In this document: one piece after another, positions 14,207 to 18,637 of the stretch
Layout: each line of letters starts with the position of its first letter
How positions within the stretch are numbered: position 1 is the stretch's first letter
NCBI GenBank assembly: GCA_030598645.1
Contig: JAUVPN010000011.1
Location: forward strand, 1 to 18,637
DNA length: 18,637 nt
From: Hyphomicrobium sp.
GTDB taxonomy: Bacteria > Pseudomonadota > Alphaproteobacteria > Rhizobiales > Hyphomicrobiaceae
Direction: 5' to 3'
The notes under the pieces: generated by a model
What the model saw: only the letters and a program-made list of their open reading frames with translations
Told to the model about the DNA's origin: nothing
Databases searched by the model: none
Position numbers and translations under genes: made by a program

Positions 14207-14727
14207 CAAGAATCCTGTTGGTTGGGAGCCGCTTCCTTGCGGCCAATGTCGTCCAGGCGGTTTTGTAAAGTTAGTTCGTCAAGCGCTTCAAGCGGCAGGG
14301 TCATAAAAGTCCTGATACGTTGATAAAGCATGCGATGGGCATTGGCGAAGGCCTGGCGCTGCTCTGCTTCTGTGCCCTTAGCGCGGGAAGGGTCCGGCAA
14401 ACCCCAATGCGCTACCATAGGCTGACCGGGCCAGATGGGGCATGTCTCATTGGCAGTGTCATCGCAAACGGTGATCACGAAGTTGATGGGGGGAGCATCA
14501 GCTGCCGCAAACTCATTCCACGATTTGGATCTGAGATTGCTTGTATCGTAGTTGAGGCGCCTCAAGAGACCGAGGGCAAAGGGATGGACCTGCCCGCTCG
14601 GCTGGCTGCCCGCACTGAAACCCTTGAAATTCTCGCATCCGAGGAAATTGGTGATCGACTCCGCGATGATGGACCGCGCAGAGTTATGCGTGCACAGGAA
14701 CAATAAATTCATTGGTTGATCGTTCAT
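14206..14727 (-). CDS. arsC: Arsenate reductase, low-molecular-weight phosphatase fold
   Basis: A 173-residue cytoplasmic enzyme that reduces As(V) to As(III). LFLCTHNSARS is the CX5R phosphate-binding loop, with catalytic Cys12 and Arg18. The redox cysteines stand at VITVCDD (Cys88) and NETCPIWPG (Cys96), as in thioredoxin- or glutaredoxin-linked LMW-PTP-type reductases, and GLPDPS holds the general-acid Asp112. HWGLPDPS and QPMVAHW are typical of the proteobacterial form. The C-terminal tail of about 35 residues is rather long. The start at 14727 gives MNDQPMNLLFLC; ATGs at 14751 and 14712 are alternatives, none with a strong ribosome binding site. It overlaps the AqpS gene by one base and should be transcribed from the region at 14728-15161. 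No ArsR-like gene is in the window. Confidence 0.9.
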   Translation of the reverse strand: MNDQPMNLLFLCTHNSARSIIAESITNFLGCENFKGFSAGSQPSGQVHPFALGLLRRLNYDTSNLRSKSWNEFAAADAPPINFVITVCDDTANETCPIWPGQPMVAHWGLPDPSRAKGTEAEQRQAFANAHRMLYQRIRTFMTLPLEALDELTLQNRLDDIGRKEAAPNQQDS

Positions 14728-15161
14728 CAGCCGCTGACTTTCTGGCGACATAAGGCCGACGCAACGCCGGCGCCGCATAGCGCCGGCCTACACCGACAGC
14801 GCTCCTCGGCAAGAAACGACAAAAGCTGGCGAATTCCCGAGGAGATTGGTCTGTCCTCTCAGATGCTCAACTGAGCACACAATCGCGTGAGTGCGCCTCC
14901 ACAGCTATTGCATATTTTGTTACTGTATATCATAGCTAATCGCGGAGTTGTCTTGCACTTCTGGTTAGGCGCTTAGTCCATAGTTTCAGTCAAAAGTGCC
15001 AAATTCGATGCGGTAGGTGATCAATTCATATCGGCCTAGAACTTGTCCTCCTTAGTTCGCATTCCATAGGCCAATCCGCATCAAGACCTCAGCCCGCCGG
15101 GGCGTAATGCGCTCGCTGAGGTTTGCAACAACGCGGCCGCGACGAGCGTCGAGCACTGCGC
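14728..15161. promoter_or_regulatory. Non-coding region upstream of arsC and downstream of proC
   Basis: These 434 bases hold no supported gene. The stretch near 14900-14940 is distinctly richer in A and T than the surroundings, which suits the arsC promoter/operator. An imperfect dyad runs from AGCTAT (14903-14908) to ATAGCT (14932-14937) across 35 bases, and includes further A/T symmetry. No clean -35/-10 pair could be fixed on the minus strand. The right end belongs to the 3' end of proC and contains part of the hairpin at 15130-15187, plus CTCAGC (15088-15093) against GCTGAG (15115-15120). Confidence 0.4.
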
Positions 15162-15187
15162 TCACTTCGACAATTCGCGGCCGCGTT
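15130..15187 (-). terminator. Large hairpin over the proC stop codon
   Basis: A 13-base perfect inverted repeat, AACGCGGCCGCGA (15130-15142) and TCGCGGCCGCGTT (15175-15187), with a 32-base loop that itself contains GTCGA..TCGAC and GAGC..GCTC pairing. The proC stop codon (15164-15162) is inside the loop. Each arm also holds the self-complementary CGCGGCCGCG. There is no T run, so this would be a non-canonical terminator or mRNA 3' stabiliser for proC. Confidence 0.4.
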
Positions 15188-15986
15188 TCGTTGCTGCGGC
15201 CACCGCCGCTTTCAGCAGGGGCCGCAATCCTTCCGGTCCATTGAGAATGGCAAGTGCGGCCGCCGTCGTGCCGCCCGGAGAGGTGACAAGCTCTCTCAGC
15301 TTGGACACATCGTGATCCGTTTGCTCGAGCAGCGCGGCGGAACCCATAACTGTAGCCCGTGCCAACTCCTCGGAAAGCTCGGCATCGAGACCCGCAGCTT
15401 GACCCGCCTCGGCCAAACACTCCACCAACAAGAATACATAGGCTGGTCCCGATCCAGAGACTGCCGTCACAGGATCGAGCAGCTCCTCATCCTCCACCCA
15501 TAAGACCTTGCCCAAGGAAGACAGAAGCTCATGGGCAAGCTTCCTTTGCTCTGGCGACACGTGTGAGTTAGACGCGGCAACGGTGATACCGCGACCGATT
15601 GCTGCAGGCATATTAGGCATGGCGCGTACGACGGATGTTCGCTGTGGAAAATGCGCCTCGATGCTTTGCAAGCTTCGACCCGCCGCGATCGTCAGAACTA
15701 GAGTGCCTGGACCTGCGTGCTCTGCAAGCGGCGCAACAGCTTCATCCATCACCTGCGGTTTGACCGCCAAGAGAATAACGGACGGCGGTTCGGCCAGCAC
15801 CTCGATCGAAGGCGCACATCGTATGCCGCGCTCGGCAAGCAGCCTTAACATTTCGGCGTTTGGTGCCGGATCTAGGACGATAATACATTCCGGCTTGAGG
15901 CCACGGGCGAGAAGGCCCGATAGGATCGCACCGCCCATCTTCCCCACCCCGGCCAACAGCAGCGGGCCCTGCAGAGTGAAGTTCAT
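15162..15986 (-). CDS. proC: Pyrroline-5-carboxylate reductase
   Basis: A 274-residue enzyme for the last step of proline synthesis, reducing pyrroline-5-carboxylate with NAD(P)H in the cytoplasm; it forms dimers/decamers. The N-terminal Rossmann motif is LLLAGVGKMGGAILSGLL (about residues 9-26), followed by VILLAVKPQVMDEAV and VRAMPNMPAAIGRGIT. The C-terminal dimer/active region holds DPVTAVSGSGPAYVFLLVE, LARATVMGSAALLE and VTSPGGTTAAALAIL, the PROSITE P5CR pattern. The length is normal. The ribosome binding site for the ATG at 15986 is weak (AGG). It lies 23 bases after the YbjN-domain gene, so the two are probably one transcript. The family is certain. Confidence 0.95.
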   Translation of the reverse strand: MNFTLQGPLLLAGVGKMGGAILSGLLARGLKPECIIVLDPAPNAEMLRLLAERGIRCAPSIEVLAEPPSVILLAVKPQVMDEAVAPLAEHAGPGTLVLTIAAGRSLQSIEAHFPQRTSVVRAMPNMPAAIGRGITVAASNSHVSPEQRKLAHELLSSLGKVLWVEDEELLDPVTAVSGSGPAYVFLLVECLAEAGQAAGLDAELSEELARATVMGSAALLEQTDHDVSKLRELVTSPGGTTAAALAILNGPEGLRPLLKAAVAAATKRGRELSK

Positions 15987-16009
15987 GAGCGGAACCTGGA
16001 GTTGGAGAC

Positions 16010-16507
16010 CTAAGCTTGACCCTCGGTGTCGAACATCGTGGACACGAGCGCCTCTCTACTTTCCTTACCCGCCCAGACGACGAACTGAAAGGCCTGGTAG
16101 TAGCGCTCACTTGCTTCGAGCGCCGCCTTGAGCATGGCCTCGCACTGGGCGGGCGTGGCCACCGAGCCATTGAGAAGCAGAGCGTGGCGAAACATGATGA
16201 GGCCTTCCTGGGTCCACAGATCGAAATGCCCCAGCCATAGTTGCTCGTTGATCTGCGCAACGAGACGATACATTTCGTTGAGTCGATTACTGGGAACTTT
16301 AAAATCGAACGCGCACGCAAGATGCAGGGCTTGGAGATCGTCGCGCCAATTGAGCGATACGTGGTAGTCGGTCCAGGTACCGGCCACCACAAGCGTAAGC
16401 TCATCGTTGCTCGCGCGATCACATGTCCAATCGTGAGATGCGGCAAGCTGCTCGACAAGGTCGATTGGGTTGCTCACACGCTCGTAACCAGATTCACCCG
16501 ATGCCAT
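16010..16507 (-). CDS. YbjN domain-containing protein (type III chaperone-like fold)
   Basis: A 165-residue cytoplasmic protein. The layout is that of YbjN family members: NPIDLVEQLAASHDWTCDR at the N-terminus, an antiparallel sheet with ELTLVVAGTWTDYHVSLNWR, then ALHLACAFDFKVP, RLNEMYRLVAQINEQLWLGHFDLW and LIMFRHALLL. These proteins have a fold like type III secretion chaperones, and in Hyphomicrobiales they sit beside proC and ubiK; the molecular role is unknown. The start at 16507 is chosen over 16543, since GAGGAAAC precedes it at good spacing and the upstream 12 residues look unrelated. proC starts 23 bases downstream. The large open frame overlapping it on the same strand (15742-16458) is a shadow of this gene and proC. 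Confidence 0.88.
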   Translation of the reverse strand: MASGESGYERVSNPIDLVEQLAASHDWTCDRASNDELTLVVAGTWTDYHVSLNWRDDLQALHLACAFDFKVPSNRLNEMYRLVAQINEQLWLGHFDLWTQEGLIMFRHALLLNGSVATPAQCEAMLKAALEASERYYQAFQFVVWAGKESREALVSTMFDTEGQA

Positions 16508-16767
16508 ATCAAGTTTCCTCGGTATTCCGCGGACGTTCCGCAAGCATCAACGCGACGCTTGTGCCGTAACCCAATTAAGTCACGCATGCGACGAAATCAG
16601 AGCGCCATGCGAGTCGCAAGCTCGAGCGGGCATTGTCCACGGCCAAAGTGGCCGGCGCGCGGCACTCGAGGCAGACGGCCACAAACCGCGCCCGTGTTCT
16701 TGTGCACAATCGATAATCACGGGGATAAACTGGCGCACGATCGCTGCATCAAGGCTTCACAGAGTAG
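16508..16767. other. Intergenic region between ubiK and the YbjN gene
   Basis: No gene is supported in these 260 bases. Two nested symmetries are visible: GGCCA-aag-TGGCC at 16641-16653, and outer CTCGAG copies at 16621-16626 and 16665-16670 that could pair around it. No T run follows on the minus strand, so a terminator for ubiK is possible but weak. Confidence 0.35.
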
Positions 16768-17034
16768 TCACTCGGGCCTGATACTGCTCGCGATTTGAAC
16801 CTCGAGCGTGGCGATACGTGCTTCTAGTCGCTCATTCTCGGACCGCGCCTTTTCGGCCATCGCCTTCACCGCTTCGAATTCTTCTCGCTGGACCACATCC
16901 ATATCGCGCAGAAAGCGCTCACCTTGTGCTTTCATTAAAGTATCGACCTCGCGCTTTAGCCCATCGGCCGCGCCCACGGCGTCTGTCATCAACTTTGCAA
17001 GCTCGTCAAGAAACCGGTTATTGGTCTGGGTCAT
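16768..17034 (-). CDS. ubiK: Ubiquinone biosynthesis accessory factor UbiK (BMFP family)
   Basis: An 88-residue membrane-associated helper. UbiK-type proteins trimerise and, in E. coli, bind UbiJ and lipids to support aerobic ubiquinone synthesis. The N-terminal part NNRFLDELAKLMTDAVGAADGLKREV forms an amphipathic helix for membrane fusion or binding. The central MDVVQREEFEAVKAMAEKAR matches the family core VxREEFEVxxxMxxKAR. The C-terminal ENERLEARIATLEVQI is a heptad-patterned coiled coil for trimerisation. GGAG lies about 9 bases before the ATG. It is divergent from lgt, with 218 bases between. The family is highly likely; the function is inferred from E. coli. Confidence 0.9.
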   Translation of the reverse strand: MTQTNNRFLDELAKLMTDAVGAADGLKREVDTLMKAQGERFLRDMDVVQREEFEAVKAMAEKARSENERLEARIATLEVQIASSIRPE

Positions 17035-17164
17035 GGGGCAGCACTCCGCTAAACGTCCGCCAACAAAACGAGGGCCCTTAACTGGACACGCACGTATCGC
17101 GGTTGACTCATGTACGGCAGACTATGAGCGGCACCGATTTGTCATGCAAGGCGATTGCACGTCC

Positions 17165-17170
17165 TTGACA
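17165..17170 (+). promoter_or_regulatory. Candidate -35 element for lgt
   Basis: A perfect TTGACA, 82 bases before the lgt ATG, in the 218-base divergent region between ubiK and lgt. The -10 position is poor: the best choice with 18 bases spacing is AATCGT. A second TTGACT at 17103-17108 lacks a good partner. Confidence 0.25.
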
Positions 17171-17252
17171 GAAGCAAGGTGGCATCGAAATCGTGCCTGT
17201 TCTTATCGTAACTAATTTTTGAGGTCGCTAGGATCGGCCAGAAAGCACTTCG

Positions 17253-18107
17253 ATGACACCGCTGATGAGCATTTTGGCCATTCCTTTCCCCGACATCGAT
17301 CCGGTCGCATTTCAGATCGGCCCTATCGCTATCAAGTGGTACGGCCTTGCGTATCTTGCAGGTCTGCTGCTCGGTTGGCTCTATATCCGCCGCCTACTTA
17401 ACCAGCCCAAGCTATGGGCTGGCGGTCTCGCACCCTTTGTTCCAGAAAAGGTCGACGACCTCCTAATCTACGTTGTGGCGGGTGTTTTACTAGGCGGCAG
17501 ACTCGGCTTCGTTTTGTTTTACGAGCCAAGTTACTATCTCGAGAATCCGCTTGATGTCTTAGCGGTATGGAAGGGCGGCATGTCTTTCCACGGCGGCTTT
17601 TTCGGATCTGGTGTCGCCATTTGGATCTTCTCACGCCGCAATGGTATCAACCCGTGGAGCACCGCCGACCTTTGCGCCGCCGCCGTCCCCATCGGGATAT
17701 TTTTTGGCCGAATCGCTAACTTCATTAACGGCGAGTTGTTCGGCCGCCCTACCACCGCGTCGTGGGGCATCGTGTTCCCCGAGGCGAAAGTTCACTACCC
17801 TAACGTAGAGCCGACGCCGCGTCATCCGAGCCAGATCTATGAAGCGGTTCTGGAAGGACTCGTGCTGTTCATCGTATTGAGGTTTCTCACGCATTATTCT
17901 GGTGCACTAAAGCGTCCGGGTCTTGTCACTGGTACGTTCCTCGTCGGCTACGCACTGGCGCGTTCAGCCGCTGAACTCTTCCGCGAGCCGCACTTCGCCC
18001 ATTCGTTGAATATTGCACCGCTGACCGTTGGCATCGCTTACTCTATCCCGATGCTATTGCTTGGCCTCTTTGTTATCTATTTGGCGCGCACTCGGTCGCT
18101 GGAATGA
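17253..18107 (+). CDS. lgt: Prolipoprotein diacylglyceryl transferase
   Basis: A 284-residue inner-membrane enzyme that moves diacylglycerol from phosphatidylglycerol to the lipobox cysteine of prolipoproteins, the first step of lipoprotein maturation. Visible hallmarks: IKWYGLAYLAGLLLGW (about residues 27-42), GGMSFHGGFFGSG with the HGG (113-115), and the Lgt signature GRIANFINGELFGRPT (152-167) with its essential Arg153 and Asn156. RHPSQIYEAVLEG and the late ELFREPH follow, with several hydrophobic helices throughout. A second ATG at 17265 is also possible. The stop overlaps the start of the next gene (ATGA), so lgt and the MidA-type gene are translationally coupled, an arrangement common in Hyphomicrobiales. 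Confidence 0.95.
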   Translation: MTPLMSILAIPFPDIDPVAFQIGPIAIKWYGLAYLAGLLLGWLYIRRLLNQPKLWAGGLAPFVPEKVDDLLIYVVAGVLLGGRLGFVLFYEPSYYLENPLDVLAVWKGGMSFHGGFFGSGVAIWIFSRRNGINPWSTADLCAAAVPIGIFFGRIANFINGELFGRPTTASWGIVFPEAKVHYPNVEPTPRHPSQIYEAVLEGLVLFIVLRFLTHYSGALKRPGLVTGTFLVGYALARSAAELFREPHFAHSLNIAPLTVGIAYSIPMLLLGLFVIYLARTRSLE

Positions 18108-18637
18108 AGCTGGAAAAGACCCGGCATAGGACCACACAGCTCGCTGCGCAAATCGCACACCGCATTCGCAGCGCAGGCCCCCTAACAGTCGCCCAATATA
18201 TGCGCGTGTGTCTGCATGATCCCGCTCATGGGTATTATCGCACCGAGCATGCGATTGGCCGCGAGGGCGACTTCATCACGGCGCCAGAGATCAGCCAAGT
18301 CTTCGGCGAGTTGATCGGCTTGTGGTGCGCCGTGGTGTGGCAGCAGATGGGCGCACCATCGCAGCTCAATCTCATCGAACTCGGGCCCGGTCGAGGTACG
18401 CTGATGCGCGACGCGCTTCGCGCGGCCAAGGCAGTGCCCGATTTTTACACCGCAATCACAGTGCATCTTGTCGAAACTAATGCGGCATTCCTCGAGCAAC
18501 AGCGCACATTACTTAATGACGCGACTGTGCCCATTCGCTGGCACAAAGACATGGAGGGAAACCACAACAAACGTCCCACTATTGTCATCGCCAACGAGTT
18601 CCTCGACACGATGCCGATCGACCAATGGGTCTTTCGC
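18104..18637 (+). CDS. SAM-dependent methyltransferase, MidA/NDUFAF7 family (3' end outside window)
   Basis: The first 178 residues are seen; the frame is open to the window edge. The start ATG (18104) overlaps the lgt stop as ATGA. Motifs follow the family: TVAQYMRVCLHDPAHGYY, GREGDFITAPEISQVFGELIG, the SAM-binding IELGPGRGTLMRD (motif I), VHLVETN, and ANEFLDTMPID. NDUFAF7/MidA methylates an arginine of the NDUFS2 subunit during mitochondrial complex I assembly; the same role in bacteria is an inference. Full family members are about 350-400 residues, so roughly half is missing here. Assignment of the family is secure. Confidence 0.92.
   Translation, partial: MKLEKTRHRTTQLAAQIAHRIRSAGPLTVAQYMRVCLHDPAHGYYRTEHAIGREGDFITAPEISQVFGELIGLWCAVVWQQMGAPSQLNLIELGPGRGTLMRDALRAAKAVPDFYTAITVHLVETNAAFLEQQRTLLNDATVPIRWHKDMEGNHNKRPTIVIANEFLDTMPIDQWVFR

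Noticed and set aside
15052..15161. Possible small gene downstream of proC (minus)
   Set aside because: The frame is a continuation of a shadow of proC with no start signal or domain.
15742..16458. 238-codon minus-strand open frame
   Set aside because: It overlaps both proC and the YbjN gene in another frame; its residues are arginine/serine/proline-rich as in shadow frames.
16544..16767. tRNA or small RNA gene in the ubiK-YbjN gap
   Set aside because: No TΨC-loop consensus or acceptor-stem pairing was found; only short symmetries are present.

Overview
The window reads as chromosomal DNA of a moderately GC-rich alphaproteobacterium, most likely a Hyphomicrobiales (Rhizobiales) member near Hyphomicrobium. 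This is inferred from protein flavour and gene neighbourhoods only: a MarR regulator plus OmpR-type regulator of PetP/PetR type beside ilvE, an AqpS-type aquaglyceroporin joined to arsC, and the run proC / YbjN / ubiK / lgt / MidA-NDUFAF7. No rRNA, tRNA, CRISPR array, insertion sequence or phage gene was found. Coding is dense, except about 0.65 kb at 554-1200 and about 0.43 kb at 14728-15161.

Left part (1-4700): a small secreted four-cysteine protein (minus); a gene-poor stretch holding the decayed 5' part of an SRPBCC-family gene (minus, in-frame stop); a two-gene unit of a divergent cold-shock-domain-like mini-protein and an unknown protein (plus); a cyclic-nucleotide-binding/patatin fusion (plus); an SMR multidrug transporter (minus) whose full-length reading needs an ATT start; and a secreted DUF2147 protein (minus).

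Middle (4978-9677): a FemAB/GNAT-like acyltransferase (plus) converges on a minus-strand group of a PYROXD2-type FAD oxidoreductase followed 8 bases later by the ribosome-rescue factor ArfB. Upstream of these lies a secreted eight-cysteine mini-protein, then ilvE.

Regulatory block (9675-12741): ilvE (minus) and petP-like marR (plus) diverge. A 7+7 bp dyad sits on the petP start codon and on a TTGACA hexamer facing ilvE. petP, a PetR-like response regulator and an EnvZ-like histidine kinase follow with short gaps and probably form one operon.

Arsenic block (12767-14727, minus): arsC and an AqpS-type channel gene overlap by one base (TGATG), and a TetR-type regulator follows. The likely logic is reduction of arsenate to arsenite inside the cell and exit of arsenite through the channel. 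No ArsR or ArsB gene is visible.

Right part (15162-18637): proC, a YbjN-domain gene and ubiK (minus), then divergent lgt (plus) overlapping a MidA/NDUFAF7-type methyltransferase gene that runs off the window.

No wholly new multi-gene system stands out. The best leads are the ATT-start SMR gene, the SRPBCC pseudogene, the shared ilvE/petP dyad, the altered catalytic motifs of the patatin fusion and the ArsR-less arsC-aqp unit.
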